DNA from: CAYQAJ01 sp964415245
Lineage (GTDB): Bacteria > Planctomycetota > Planctomycetia > Pirellulales > Pirellulaceae
DNA: 64,000 bases
Reading direction: 5' to 3'
Assembly: GCA_964415245.1 (NCBI GenBank)
Contig: CAYQAJ010000001.1
Span: forward strand, 1-64,000
Shown: positions 53,918 to 63,705 of the stretch, one piece after another
How the letters are laid out: the number at the start of each line of letters is the position of its first letter
How positions within the stretch are numbered: position 1 is the stretch's first letter
Notes under the pieces: generated by a model
The model's input: only the letters and a program-made list of their open reading frames with translations
The model's database searches: none
Told to the model about the DNA's origin: nothing
Position numbers and translations under genes: made by a program

Positions 53918-56194
53918 ATGACACTTCCGATCATGGGCACATTCGTGCCGCGCGCCGTGTGGACTTTTTCCGTGGGCCTCGCCCTCTCTGTTTGCACCGG
54001 CGCATTTGCTACGGCGCCGCTGCGTGCCGCCGAAGAGTGGAAACCCGCCAAGGGGCCATTGGCGACCCGCTGGACCGAAACGGTCACGCCCAAAAACGCC
54101 CATCGCGAGTATCCCCGCCCGCAGATGGTTCGCGATAACTGGACGAACCTGAACGGGCTGTGGCAGTACGCCATCACGGCGGTCGGGGCCGACCAGCCGG
54201 TGGAGTTCGACGGAAACATTCTGGTGCCGTTTCCCATCGAGTCGGCGCTGTCGGGCGTGATGAAGCCGGTGGGGGCCGACAAGCAGTTGTGGTATCGCCG
54301 CACTTTCGCCACGCCCCAGCGCAGAGAGGATACCCGCCTGCTATTGAACTTCGGCGCCGTCGACTGGCAAGCGCAAGTGTTAATCAACGGCCAACTCGTG
54401 GGCACGCATCAAGGGGGCTACGATCCGTTCACCTTCGACATTACCGACGCGCTGCGCGACGCCGACGATCAGGAGATTGTCGTGGTTGTGTGGGACCCCA
54501 CCGACCAGGGCGACCAGCCGCGCGGCAAGCAGGTCCTCAAACCCGAGGGTATCTGGTACACGGCGGTCACCGGCATCTGGCAGACGGTGTGGTTGGAAGT
54601 CGTGCCCGAGCGATACGTGTCCGGCCTGACAATCGTGCCCGACGTCGACAGCGGCACCGTAGCGATCACGGCCAAACTGGGCGGTGCGGCGCGAGTCGAG
54701 CCCGATCGCGAGATGCGCGTCGAAGTGCTCGACGGGAGCCGCGCGGTGGCCGACGTGACCGGACCCGCCATTTCGACCATCAAAGTTCCCGTGCCCGACG
54801 CCAAGCTGTGGTCGCCCGACGAGCCGTTTCTCTATGACCTCAGAATCACGCTGGCTGGCCGCGACCCCGACACGGTGCACAGCTATTTCGGCATGCGCAA
54901 GATCGCGCTGGGCAAGGACGAAGCGGGCGCCAACCGACTGCTGCTCAACGGCGAACCGCTGTTTCAATACGGCCCGCTCGACCAGGGATGGTGGCCCGAC
55001 GGTTTGTACACCGCCCCCAACGACGAGGCCCTGCGGTACGACGTGGAGATGACCAAGAAGCTGGGCTTCAACATGGCTCGCAAGCACGTGAAGGTCGAGC
55101 CGGCGCGGTGGTATTACTGGTGCGACAAGCTGGGGCTCTTGGTGTGGCAGGACATGCCCAGCGGCAACAACGCGAGCTTCCAAGGGCAGCGGAACTTCGA
55201 GCGGGAACTGGCGGCGATGATCGACGCGCGGAGCAATCACCCTTCGATCATCATGTGGGTCCCTTTCAACGAGGGTTGGGGGCAGCACGACACGGGGCGG
55301 ATCGTGGAGTTCGTTCGCCAGCGCGATCCCTCGCGGTTGGTTAACAACGCCAGCGGCTGGACCGACGCCAGCACCGGCGACGTACACGACATTCACTCTT
55401 ATCCGGGCCCGTCGGCACCGGCTATCGAGGAGAAACGGGCGGCCGTGCTGGGCGAATTCGGCGGCTTGGGACTGCCGGTCAAAGGGCACACGTGGCAGGA
55501 CGAGAAGAACTGGGGCTATCGCAGCTTCACGACGCCCGAGGCTCTCACCGACGCCTATGTCGAACTGCTGACGCGGCTGCGGCCGCTGATTGGCCAGGGA
55601 TTGGCGGCCGCCGTCTACACGCAAACCACCGACGTGGAGATCGAGGTCAACGGCCTGATGACGTACGACCGCGAGGTCTCCAAGATGGACCCCGACACCA
55701 TCGCCTCGGCGGCGGCGAAACTTTATCTGCCACCCCCCTCGGTCGAGGTCGTGGTTGCCACCTCGGAGCACGAGCCGCAATCGTGGCGCTACACGCTCGA
55801 ACAACCGGCTGACGGCTGGGAGAAGGCGGACTTCGACGACGCCAAGTGGGACAGCGGCCCCGGCGGTTTCGGCCGCGCCAATACGCCCGGTACGGTGGTG
55901 CGCACCGAGTGGCACACGGACGACATCTGGGTCCGCCGCACGTTCGAGCTCGACGAGCCTCCCGCCGAAGCGCACCTGTTGATCCACCACGACGAGGACG
56001 CCGAGGTGTACATCAACGGCGTCCGCGTCGCGGAGCTCAAGGGCTACACGACCGCCTACATCGTGTACCCGCTGTCGGCCGAAGCGCAAAAGGCGTTTCG
56101 CGCCGGGCGCAACGTGCTCGCGATCCACTGTCACCAGACGGGGGGCGGGCAATACATCGACGCGGGAATTGTGAACCTGGTCGAAGCAAAGTAA
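53918..56194 (+). CDS. Secreted glycoside hydrolase family 2 protein
   Basis: 758 residues from ATG 53918 (GAGGA ribosome binding site). A signal peptide ends at LRA. GH2 domains appear in order: a jelly-roll sugar-binding domain (WYRRTFATP, AQVLINGQLVGTHQGGYDPFTFDIT), an Ig-like domain, and a TIM barrel with acid/base Glu in WVPFNEGWGQ and nucleophile Glu in VLGEFGG. An extra C-terminal jelly-roll-like domain (DDIWVRRTFELDE, AEVYINGVRVAELKGY) follows. The exact activity (beta-galactosidase, glucuronidase or mannosidase) cannot be read from the sequence. Probably periplasmic polysaccharide degradation. Confidence 0.9.
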   Translation: MTLPIMGTFVPRAVWTFSVGLALSVCTGAFATAPLRAAEEWKPAKGPLATRWTETVTPKNAHREYPRPQMVRDNWTNLNGLWQYAITAVGADQPVEFDGNILVPFPIESALSGVMKPVGADKQLWYRRTFATPQRREDTRLLLNFGAVDWQAQVLINGQLVGTHQGGYDPFTFDITDALRDADDQEIVVVVWDPTDQGDQPRGKQVLKPEGIWYTAVTGIWQTVWLEVVPERYVSGLTIVPDVDSGTVAITAKLGGAARVEPDREMRVEVLDGSRAVADVTGPAISTIKVPVPDAKLWSPDEPFLYDLRITLAGRDPDTVHSYFGMRKIALGKDEAGANRLLLNGEPLFQYGPLDQGWWPDGLYTAPNDEALRYDVEMTKKLGFNMARKHVKVEPARWYYWCDKLGLLVWQDMPSGNNASFQGQRNFERELAAMIDARSNHPSIIMWVPFNEGWGQHDTGRIVEFVRQRDPSRLVNNASGWTDASTGDVHDIHSYPGPSAPAIEEKRAAVLGEFGGLGLPVKGHTWQDEKNWGYRSFTTPEALTDAYVELLTRLRPLIGQGLAAAVYTQTTDVEIEVNGLMTYDREVSKMDPDTIASAAAKLYLPPPSVEVVVATSEHEPQSWRYTLEQPADGWEKADFDDAKWDSGPGGFGRANTPGTVVRTEWHTDDIWVRRTFELDEPPAEAHLLIHHDEDAEVYINGVRVAELKGYTTAYIVYPLSAEAQKAFRAGRNVLAIHCHQTGGGQYIDAGIVNLVEAK

Positions 56195-56198
56195 TGAC

Positions 56199-56942
56199 CT
56201 ATTCGCGATACATATCGGTGAGGTCGATTCGCAAACCGTCGGTCGTACGACGTAACTTCGCCTGAGTCACTGTGGTTTCACTATCGCCTAAGGCCGTCAT
56301 TGTTACAATGGCAATGTCGCCTTGCACATCTACTTTCGTCACGTTGCCCAAGTCGCTTGGGTTGGGTAGCGTGAATCCGCCGAAAGCTTGGCTCCAGACA
56401 AACACATCGGCAATTAAGGCTTCCTTTTCGGGAATCGCCCTGGCTAACTCGCGTACGGCTTGATCGCGTTTTTCTCCGAATGGATGTTCGGCCAACTCGG
56501 CGAGCTGCTGCTGCGTGATGCCGTGACGCGCAAGGACCTCATAAATCGGGCGAGTCAATGCTTCGGCTTCCTGGGAAATCGCAGGATTCGAGAGCACTGC
56601 GGATTGTCGCTGAGCTTCGATCCCAACGCAAAGACTCAGCAACCGAGTGGCGGCAGCTTCGTTTGTTTCCGGCGTGAAGCACGCATAGAACGTCTTCCAC
56701 TCCTCGTTGAGCGCTGCGTTGTTAGCACGCTCGATTATGCGCTCGGGTCTATCGGCGCGATCACTATCACCCAGACTCCGGGATGTGTGCTGAGAATCGT
56801 TGGCCGGTTGACGCTGCGGCTGCGTTTCCTCTTGCGCAGCGTGATCCGGCTGTGCACCGGACGAACACCCGCAAATTATAGCAAGGCAGAATAAGGCAAA
56901 CGCCACCAGTACGGTCTGAACGCGAGGTTGGATTCGCGACAC
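56199..56942 (-). CDS. Lipoprotein, twin paralogue 1
   Basis: 247 residues from a GTG at 56942 with a GGGAGG ribosome binding site. A hydrophobic signal ends in CGC, a lipobox-like site with the cysteine near residue 26. After a polar linker the sequence EEWKTFYACFTPETNEAAA, RHGITQQQLAELAEHP and VDVQGDIAIVTM...LRRTTDGLRIDLTDM matches the neighbouring protein at 57048-57692. Function unknown. Its GC content looks lower than that of its twin. It is convergent with the GH2 gene, with only 4 bp between stop codons. Confidence 0.7.
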   Translation of the reverse strand: MSRIQPRVQTVLVAFALFCLAIICGCSSGAQPDHAAQEETQPQRQPANDSQHTSRSLGDSDRADRPERIIERANNAALNEEWKTFYACFTPETNEAAATRLLSLCVGIEAQRQSAVLSNPAISQEAEALTRPIYEVLARHGITQQQLAELAEHPFGEKRDQAVRELARAIPEKEALIADVFVWSQAFGGFTLPNPSDLGNVTKVDVQGDIAIVTMTALGDSETTVTQAKLRRTTDGLRIDLTDMYRE

Positions 56943-57047
56943 GCCGATCCTCCCATTGGGCAGTGCTTTGCTGATTGATGGGACTTCAGATTGGATTTGG
57001 GGCTGTTTCTTGCGGGATTTGGACTTGTCCTGATTGCGTTGCGCCGT

Positions 57048-57692
57048 TCACCCGCCGAACATTTGGGCCATGTCGATCTTCCAACCCTTGGCCGTTCTGC
57101 GCAGATTGACTTGCGTGTCGAAGCTCCGGCCGTCGACCGTGGCCGTGGTGGTCACGGTGGCGCGGTCGCCCTGCACGTCGGCGCTCTTGATCGTGCCCGA
57201 GACGTTGACGGATGGTGACCTTGCGGACTGCGTGGTACCGCTGTTGTAGGCCAGCACGTCGGCCATGAACGCCTCCTTGTCGGGGATCGAGGCGACCGTG
57301 TCGCGAATCGCTTGCTCTTTTGCAGCGCCGGGCAACAACCTGGCAAGCTCCGACAGACGCTGCTGCGTAATACCGTGTTTGGCCAGCAGATCGTAGAGCG
57401 GCTTGGTTTGGGCGTCGACTTCCTTCGAGACAATCGGGCCACCCAGCGTGGCAAGTCCCCTACCCATCTCCACCATCAAGCTTGTCTCGAGCGATTGCCG
57501 CGCTGCAGCCTCGTGCGTCTCCGGAGTAAAGCAGGAGACGTACGTTTTCCAGTCCTTGTTTTCCAAGGCCGTGCCGGCGCGCTTGACGACGGTCTCCGGT
57601 GATTCGATGAGCGAACAGCCGGTCGTTCCGCCGACACATAGCAGAAAGAGCGGCGCAAGCAAGCGGATTGGGTGACTTCGCAGTCGCGACAT
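57048..57692 (-). CDS. Lipoprotein, twin paralogue 2
   Basis: 214 residues from ATG 57692, with a GGAGG ribosome binding site. Lipobox TTGC puts the cysteine at residue 26. The mature part (KDWKTYVSCFTPETHEAAA, KHGITQQRLSELARLLPG, SADVQGDRATVTTTATVDG, LRRTAKGWKIDMAQM) is colinear with its twin downstream. The C-terminal pattern suggests an NTF2/SnoaL-like or DUF4878-type cone fold, but this is only a guess from the pattern. A local duplication. Confidence 0.7.
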   Translation of the reverse strand: MSRLRSHPIRLLAPLFLLCVGGTTGCSLIESPETVVKRAGTALENKDWKTYVSCFTPETHEAAARQSLETSLMVEMGRGLATLGGPIVSKEVDAQTKPLYDLLAKHGITQQRLSELARLLPGAAKEQAIRDTVASIPDKEAFMADVLAYNSGTTQSARSPSVNVSGTIKSADVQGDRATVTTTATVDGRSFDTQVNLRRTAKGWKIDMAQMFGG

Positions 57693-57727
57693 AGAGTACC
57701 TCCGAATAGCTCGTGGAGCTGCGCCGC

Positions 57728-58351
57728 TTAGAACTCGCGCGGACCTGACAATGGAAGGCGGCGCGGAATCGGTCGTTCAATTCTCGGTGCGACTGCGATC
57801 GGCGGTGCATCGACCGTCGCGGCTTCGGGCAATCCAGCCTCGAGTGGCCCCGCATCAATTGGCGTCGCATAAACCGGGTGCGATTCCCACTGCTTGGGGC
57901 CGGTCTGCACTTGCCGCTGTCCGATCGGCTGCGGCACCGCGTCGTAGTAGGGATATCCCCAGATGTCGCCGGGCACCAACGGCCACGGCTCGAAGACGTC
58001 GGGCAGACCCGGCCAGGCGCGATTCGGGTATCGGGTGTAAACGCTCGATCGGCCCGTGGCGTAGATGTAGTCGAGGCTGGGGGGATCGCGGTAGTAGATC
58101 GTTTGCCCGTAACCGGGCGCTATCGCGATGCCGCCGGCGGGAAAGCCGGCAAACCACTTCATGCGGTCGATCGTGGCAAGCTGCGTGGCGATGGCCTGTC
58201 GCCGCCGCGCTTCGTGATAGTAGTAGGCGTCGCGCCCCGCGGTCAACGCATCGTACGGTTCCGGCGGCTCCGCGGCCTGCGCCACCGAAATGGACAACCA
58301 ACACGAAGCCACAGCTCCCAAGAGAACAGAGCGCACCATGATTCGACACAT
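57728..58351 (-). CDS. Secreted Pro/Tyr-rich planctomycete protein
   Basis: 207 residues from ATG 58351, with AGAGG upstream; a TTG three codons earlier is an alternative. A signal peptide ends at AQA. The mature part is rich in Tyr, Pro and Arg (GYGQTIYYRDPPSLDYIYATG, WGYPYYDAVPQPIGQRQ) and resembles other exported planctomycete proteins without an assigned fold. Possibly surface-associated. No function can be given. Confidence 0.6.
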   Translation of the reverse strand: MCRIMVRSVLLGAVASCWLSISVAQAAEPPEPYDALTAGRDAYYYHEARRRQAIATQLATIDRMKWFAGFPAGGIAIAPGYGQTIYYRDPPSLDYIYATGRSSVYTRYPNRAWPGLPDVFEPWPLVPGDIWGYPYYDAVPQPIGQRQVQTGPKQWESHPVYATPIDAGPLEAGLPEAATVDAPPIAVAPRIERPIPRRLPLSGPREF

Positions 58352-58400
58352 GACGATCAACCTCTTTGAGCGTCCGAAGTCAGTTGTCAGTGCGGCTCCA

Positions 58401-58436
58401 CATAGGTCCTATAGGTCGTATAGGTCCTATGGGTCC
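58401..58436. repeat. Four 9-bp tandem repeats (TATAGGTCC type)
   Basis: Units CATAGGTCC, TATAGGTCG, TATAGGTCC and TATGGGTCC lie in the spacer between two minus-strand genes. A second degenerate run of AACTGAAAACTGAACACTG lies just downstream (about 58455-58485). Confidence 0.75.
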
Positions 58437-58482
58437 ATTTTCTCCTGCCCCTAACTGAAAACTGAACACTGCGAACTGAAAA

Positions 58483-60792
58483 CTATCGCCCCGTGTCGTC
58501 GTGCGACTCCTCGAGAATCTGCGCGTACGCCTTGCGGGCCACCTCGAACGCAGCCGCCGCATCCTCGCGTTCGCTCCCGCGGATTCTTCCCTTCTTTGCG
58601 TTCCAACAGACGTCGACCGCATCCAAGCACCACTTGGCGCTTCGCTTGCTGGCGCGAATCGGTTTGCCGTCGACCTCGACAAACACCGGGTTGGTGTGCG
58701 AGCTGGGCAAAATGCGCAGGGCGACCCAGCTCGATCGCTCGGGCGTGTAGTCGAACGTCAGGTCCCGCGGCGTACCGTCGGCTTCGATCTCTTGCCGCGC
58801 GACGGCCTCGCCGTTAACCACCAGCTCAACGGGCACCTTGCGCGTGTTGCCGATGCGGGCGCGTTCGACGTGCCAGTAGGGCTTCTGGTCGAGCGGCCGT
58901 CGGCGGATGTTCTCATTGGGCTTTTCTTCCAACAGGGCGGCGGCAGTGACCGTGATCTTCAGCGGCTCGCCGGCCGCGGTCGCCAACACACTGGCTCGCC
59001 CGCCGTCCCCTTTCTCGCCGACTCCCAGGCCATCGACCGTAAAGTCGACCAGGTGGCTCAGGCCGTCGCTGCAATAGCTGCGGCCGTCGCGCACGCCGTA
59101 GATCCACTTGTCGTAGTCGATGGGTGGCTTGTCGTCGAGCTTGACGTAAACGCGGCCCAATCCCACGCGCTCGCCGTAAATGCAGGGGAAGTCAGTCTCG
59201 CCGCTGATGCGGCACGTGTATCCGCAATTGAGTGTGTGGTACCACACGTTCAACTCCCAGACGCTGGGCGTATCGACGGCCGAAATGAAATCGCACACGT
59301 CGTGCACCACGTCGACAACGTACTCGTTGGCGCCGATGCCGTCGAAGGGGGGCATGTTGTAGTTGGGCAGCTCGTTGCCCGGCACCGCGAGCCCCCAGCC
59401 GCTGTGCGAGAAGCCGACAACCGCACCTTGCTCCTTTCCCCACTTGAGCACGGGCAGGTCCCAACTGGGCCACTCCTCGATGCGAGTGGTTCCCGGAAAG
59501 TCGTCGTCGGTCAGTCGCAGCAGGCACAAGTGGCCCGCGTGCGAGCTGGGGAAGCCCGACACTTCGACGTCGTACCGCATCAGGTAGTTGGGGGTCGAAA
59601 GCTTGTTGACCCCACCCTCGAAGAACTCCTTCTGGGCATACCAGCAGGGTCCCCACGAGAGCACGCAGCCCACGTTCAGGTCTTCACCCAGAATGTGCCG
59701 CATCATGTCGGCGGGCGTAACCCCCTCGGTGGGATTCTCGTAGTGGGCGCATCCGGCGGCGTGCACGTGATGGTCTCCCGAGTACCAGCCCATGTCGGCG
59801 ATCTTGATCCACCGCTCGAGACGGAAGGTCTCTTTGTGCTCATCGGCTTCCGGCACGGTGATGGTGCGCTCGAGGATGCGGTATTCGGGTCCGCGGGTGT
59901 ACGTGACCTGGTACTCGCCCGGCGGCAGAAGCACCGACTCGCCGCTGTGTCGGTAAATCTGGTCGTGGAAGAAGAAGTCGGGAGCGAGACGGCGGGCCCG
60001 CGCCGGGTACACGCGCCCCTTGGCATCGCGGATGACGAACTGGCCCGTGGTGGGAGTGCCATCGTCGTCGAGCACCTCCAATTCGATAGGCACCGCCGGC
60101 TGGCACTCGAACAGCACGGCGATCTCATTGCGAAAACCCAGGTCTTGGGTGCCCTGGCCCACGTCGAAGCTGAGCTTGGCTTCGCGCTTGCCGCGGTCGC
60201 GGCTATACAGCTGCACGATGCGGTATTCCAGAGCCAGCCCCGAAAGCGACTTGGCCAGCGGTTGGTTGTCGTACATCTCCAGGTCGAGCCAGCGGGACGA
60301 CACGTCGTCCGGCTTGATTTCGATCGCCGGGTCCGGACTGCCGCTGGAGCGCTTGTAAAGCGGGGCGGCATTGGGACTGTGTGCCTTGAGCTGCGCCGTA
60401 ATGCCCGCTTCGTTGTGCACCTTGACCAGGAACACGCGCCAACCCTGTTCGACGAGCTGCTTGGGCGCGGTGCCCGGGGCCACTTTCACGCGGCTTTCCG
60501 CGTTGATGTTGACACCGGCCAGCGCCAGTGGGTCGAGCACCTTCTGGATTGTCGCGACGGCCTTGGCGTCGTCGGTTTGCTTCAGTGCGGCGTCGAGTTC
60601 GGCCGTCTGCTCGTCGGTCAGCGGCTGACCCAGGAAGTCGAGGGCTTGGACCACGCGTTCGACCTGCGCCTTGAGCGGCTGGGCTTCCACGCCGGCCACG
60701 ACCGGGAGCGGATCCGACTGCTGCGCGGCAAGTTGCCCCATGAAGAGGGCCTGGACGGCGATTGCCAGTGTGAGTGTGGTACAGGTTCGCAT
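58483..60792 (-). CDS. CehA/McbA-type metallohydrolase, secreted
   Basis: 769 residues from ATG 60792 with an AGGGGGA ribosome binding site. A signal peptide ends near LAA. The N-terminal 300 residues are strand-rich, followed by a PHP-like metallohydrolase domain that begins with WYSGDHHVHAAGC near residue 330 and continues with VVGFSHSGWG and NEYVVDVVHDVCDF; these histidines and aspartates suit a CehA/McbA-family metal site. Family members hydrolyse carbamate or ester bonds, but the substrate here is unknown. It is divergent from a DUF1501 gene. Confidence 0.8.
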   Translation of the reverse strand: MRTCTTLTLAIAVQALFMGQLAAQQSDPLPVVAGVEAQPLKAQVERVVQALDFLGQPLTDEQTAELDAALKQTDDAKAVATIQKVLDPLALAGVNINAESRVKVAPGTAPKQLVEQGWRVFLVKVHNEAGITAQLKAHSPNAAPLYKRSSGSPDPAIEIKPDDVSSRWLDLEMYDNQPLAKSLSGLALEYRIVQLYSRDRGKREAKLSFDVGQGTQDLGFRNEIAVLFECQPAVPIELEVLDDDGTPTTGQFVIRDAKGRVYPARARRLAPDFFFHDQIYRHSGESVLLPPGEYQVTYTRGPEYRILERTITVPEADEHKETFRLERWIKIADMGWYSGDHHVHAAGCAHYENPTEGVTPADMMRHILGEDLNVGCVLSWGPCWYAQKEFFEGGVNKLSTPNYLMRYDVEVSGFPSSHAGHLCLLRLTDDDFPGTTRIEEWPSWDLPVLKWGKEQGAVVGFSHSGWGLAVPGNELPNYNMPPFDGIGANEYVVDVVHDVCDFISAVDTPSVWELNVWYHTLNCGYTCRISGETDFPCIYGERVGLGRVYVKLDDKPPIDYDKWIYGVRDGRSYCSDGLSHLVDFTVDGLGVGEKGDGGRASVLATAAGEPLKITVTAAALLEEKPNENIRRRPLDQKPYWHVERARIGNTRKVPVELVVNGEAVARQEIEADGTPRDLTFDYTPERSSWVALRILPSSHTNPVFVEVDGKPIRASKRSAKWCLDAVDVCWNAKKGRIRGSEREDAAAAFEVARKAYAQILEESHDDTGR

Positions 60793-61223
60793 GACAGTCC
60801 CCCTGATGCGTGAGCGGCGGTTGCGTGAGCCGCACTTGTGTGAGCTGCAAATCGGGCACATCGGCGCCAACTATCTTGCGCATTGTTTTGCGCCGGACGC
60901 AAGCAGTTTGACGGCTCAATTCTGCATTCCGGTTGCCAAACAGCCACATTCGTTGGCAATGCATTTGAGTTCCGCTTCGACATCGGAATTTAGGCCCCCG
61001 CTTTCGGCTTTCCGCTTTCTGTTCCCATTGACATGCCGCGGCCCCTCCCGGCGTGACGGGACTGGCGGTTGGACGCAACACTGAAAATGCTTGCATACAT
61101 CAGCGGGTTTTGATATATGGGGCATTGTGGCTCGGCGTGCGGGCATGGCGAGATTGATCGCGATGCGCGCTTGCCGGGGCACGGAACCGATGAGGTCAGT
61201 CGACAAAAGCCGGGAGATCCGAC
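60793..61223. other. Divergent intergenic region
   Basis: 430 bp between the metallohydrolase and the DUF1501 gene. It has a low-complexity pyrimidine-rich patch near 61000-61035 and an AT patch (TGATATATGG) near 61111. No gene is supported; promoters for both neighbours are expected here. Confidence 0.4.
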
Positions 61224-62618
61224 GTGTTGACGCTGCTCGATAGCCGCTGCCGGTTGGGACGCCGCGATTTTCTCAAAGTCGGCAGTCTGGCCCTCGGCGG
61301 CCTCTCGCTTCCCGGGCTGTTGGCGGCGCGCACCCGGGCTTCGCAGGGCGGGCGTCCCGTACACGACAAGTCGGTCATCTTCCTGTTTTTGCACGGCGGC
61401 CCCAGCCAGACCGAAACCTTCGACCCCAAAATGACCGCCCCCACGGGCATATGCAGCGTGACGGGCGAAGTGGCCACGTCGCTTTCTGGAGTCACTTTCG
61501 GCAGCACGTTTCAGAAGTTGGCGCCGCTGGCGAATCGCCTGGCGATCGTGCGGTCGTTCCAGACCGGCGACGGCAATCACGACATCAAGCCCGTGGTGCA
61601 CTCCAGCACGCTGGGCGCGAACATGGGGTCGCTCTACGCCCGCGTGGCGGGCACGAACGATCCGCGCACAGGCATGCCGACCAACGTGGCGCTTTTTCCC
61701 CGCGCGGTCGACCCGGAAACCATGCCGCCCGTCGAGAGCTTTGGCAAGTTCTGGTCGACCGGGCCCTTGGGGAGCGCCTACGCGCCGTTCATTCCGGGCG
61801 GGTCGGGCGAGTTGCAAAGGAGCATGTCGCTGGAAATCGGGCGCGATCGGCTCGAAGATCGCCGCAGCCTGCTCACGCAGCTCGACCGATTGCAGCGCCG
61901 CATCGATTCGGGCGGATTGCTCGAAGGGACCGATCGCTTTCAGCAGCAGGCGTTCAGCACGATCCTGGGCGGCGTGGCCGACGCCTTCGATCTGTCGAAG
62001 GAGAATGCCAAAACCATCGAGCGCTACGATACGGCGCCACTGGTTCGTCCCGAGGCCATCAGTCGCGCTTGGAACAACTACGAGCGGTATGTCGACAACG
62101 CCAAGACGCTGGGGCGCCTGCTGCTCTTGGCGCGGCGGCTGTGCGAGGCGGGCTGCGGCTTCGTGACGGTAACCACCAACTTTGTATGGGATATGCACGC
62201 CGACTCGAACAACGCCGGCGTCGACGAGGGAATGCAGTACACCGGCCTGCCGCTGGACCACGCTCTATCGGCTTATATTAAAGACGTGGAGTCTCGCGGG
62301 CTCGACGACAAAATTTTGCTCGTGGTCAGCGGCGAAATGGGGCGGACCCCCAACGTCAACAATCGCGGCGGCCGCGATCACTGGGGCAATATCACGCCAC
62401 TGCTTTTGCACGGCGGCGGGCTCAACATGGGTCAGGTGATCGGGCAGTCGTCGCGCAACGCGGGCGAGCCCGCCAGCGAGCCCATCACGATTCCCAACTT
62501 GCTGGCCACGATTATGAATACGTTGCTGGACGTGGGCCAGGTGCGCATCCAGCGCGATCTGCCGACCGACGTGGCACGGGCCATTTCGAGCCACGAGCCC
62601 ATCCCGGGTTTGTTCTGA
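61224..62618 (+). CDS. DUF1501 family protein
   Basis: 464 residues from a GTG at 61224 with a GGGAGA ribosome binding site. The start RLGRRDFLKVGSLALGGLSL is a twin-arginine-like export signal. The family markers are complete: VIFLFLHGGPSQTETFDPKM, VRSFQTGDGNHDIKPVVHSS, a long helical middle, TVTTNFVWDMHADSNNAG, VVSGEMGRTPNVN and GRDHWGNITPLLLHGG. It belongs to the same superfamily as the partial protein at 33012-34354. The fold is of alkaline phosphatase/sulfatase type; the enzyme activity is not proven. The stop lies 4 bp from the convergent dehydrogenase gene. Confidence 0.92.
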   Translation: MLTLLDSRCRLGRRDFLKVGSLALGGLSLPGLLAARTRASQGGRPVHDKSVIFLFLHGGPSQTETFDPKMTAPTGICSVTGEVATSLSGVTFGSTFQKLAPLANRLAIVRSFQTGDGNHDIKPVVHSSTLGANMGSLYARVAGTNDPRTGMPTNVALFPRAVDPETMPPVESFGKFWSTGPLGSAYAPFIPGGSGELQRSMSLEIGRDRLEDRRSLLTQLDRLQRRIDSGGLLEGTDRFQQQAFSTILGGVADAFDLSKENAKTIERYDTAPLVRPEAISRAWNNYERYVDNAKTLGRLLLLARRLCEAGCGFVTVTTNFVWDMHADSNNAGVDEGMQYTGLPLDHALSAYIKDVESRGLDDKILLVVSGEMGRTPNVNNRGGRDHWGNITPLLLHGGGLNMGQVIGQSSRNAGEPASEPITIPNLLATIMNTLLDVGQVRIQRDLPTDVARAISSHEPIPGLF

Positions 62619-62622
62619 TCCC

Positions 62623-63669
62623 TCACGGCACAGGCACGCTGAGTTTCTCGGCCAATCGCACGAGCTGGCCCCAATTCTCGTCGTCGATCGCGATGCCGCG
62701 CGCCTGCCGTTCGGCCAGAGCAGCCCGTTCCGGGTCGCCGGGGAGCAGAATGCGATTCACCCCGTTGAGTCGCGGGCACGAACGCACATAGTCGACAAGC
62801 TGTTGCACTTCGGCGGCGAAATGATCGGCGCCGCCAAACGCCTCGGGATCCAGCAGCATCATGAACACGCAGTTGCCTTTCTTGGGGTAGGGTACTTCGC
62901 GGGCACACAGCCCGCCGGAGAGGGCGCCGGTGAGAACCTCGATCATCAGGCCGAGCCCGAAACCCTTGTATGCCTGAGGACCGCCCATCGGCAGGATCGA
63001 GCCGGGGGGATCGGCGTAGAGGGCATTGGGATCGGTGGTGGGGCGGCCGTCGGAGTCGATGATCCAGCCCTCGGGGCATTTTTGACCGGCGATCTTGAGC
63101 ACGCGCACTTTGCCTTCCGCGGTGGCGCTGGTGCTGAAGTCGAGCACCAGCGGCTCGTCGTCGTGCGGCACGCCAATAGCCAGCGGATTGGTGCTGAGCC
63201 GCGGCGCCTTGCCACCCGGGGGAGCCACGCGCACCGCGGCGCCGTGTGAGTTGACCATCAGCATCGACACGAAGTTGTCGGCAGCCGCCGCTTCACAGTA
63301 CTGGCCGAGTCGGCCAATGTGCCCGCAGTGAAGCAGAGTGCCCACGGCGACGCCCTCGGATTCTGCCATCGTGGTCAATTCGGCGGCGAGCCTTGCGGCT
63401 TGCACCTGTCCGAAACCCCAGTTGGCGTCGGCCGCGATGCGACTGGCGGAACGCTGGAGGATGGAAAGCTCGGCCTGCGAAACGACCTCGCCGGTCGCCA
63501 GCGCCTGCACGTAGAACGGAATCCGCATGACGCCATGCGACCCGTAACCGCGCAGGTCGGCGCCAACGAGGCTGGCGGCCACGCAGGCCGCTTCGTCGTC
63601 CGTGGCGCCGCCGGCCGCGAGAAGCGCCTTGGCGAACTGTTCCAATTGATCGGGTGCAATAGTCGGCAT
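62623..63669 (-). CDS. Ldh/YbiC-family NAD(P)-dependent dehydrogenase
   Basis: 348 residues from ATG 63669. It belongs to the malate/L-lactate/ureidoglycolate dehydrogenase family, which is unrelated to classical lactate dehydrogenases. Motifs: RGYGSHGVMRIP near residue 40, VGTLLHCGHIGRLGQYCE (catalytic His region), MVNSHGAAVRVAPPGG, STNPLAIGVPHDDEPLVLDFSTSA and GPQAYKGFGLGLMIEVL. The length is normal. The substrate could be a 2-hydroxy acid such as malate, lactate or sulfolactate; this cannot be settled here. It is followed on the same strand, upstream, by the trmL-like gene. Confidence 0.9.
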   Translation of the reverse strand: MPTIAPDQLEQFAKALLAAGGATDDEAACVAASLVGADLRGYGSHGVMRIPFYVQALATGEVVSQAELSILQRSASRIAADANWGFGQVQAARLAAELTTMAESEGVAVGTLLHCGHIGRLGQYCEAAAADNFVSMLMVNSHGAAVRVAPPGGKAPRLSTNPLAIGVPHDDEPLVLDFSTSATAEGKVRVLKIAGQKCPEGWIIDSDGRPTTDPNALYADPPGSILPMGGPQAYKGFGLGLMIEVLTGALSGGLCAREVPYPKKGNCVFMMLLDPEAFGGADHFAAEVQQLVDYVRSCPRLNGVNRILLPGDPERAALAERQARGIAIDDENWGQLVRLAEKLSVPVP

Positions 63670-63705
63670 AGTCTCGGCTAGTCACTCGTGGTGTTGCGTT
63701 TCGGT

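Noticed and set aside
58501..60813. Plus-strand 770-codon open frame
   Set aside because: It is the antisense shadow of the CehA/McbA-type hydrolase, whose motifs are clear on the minus strand.
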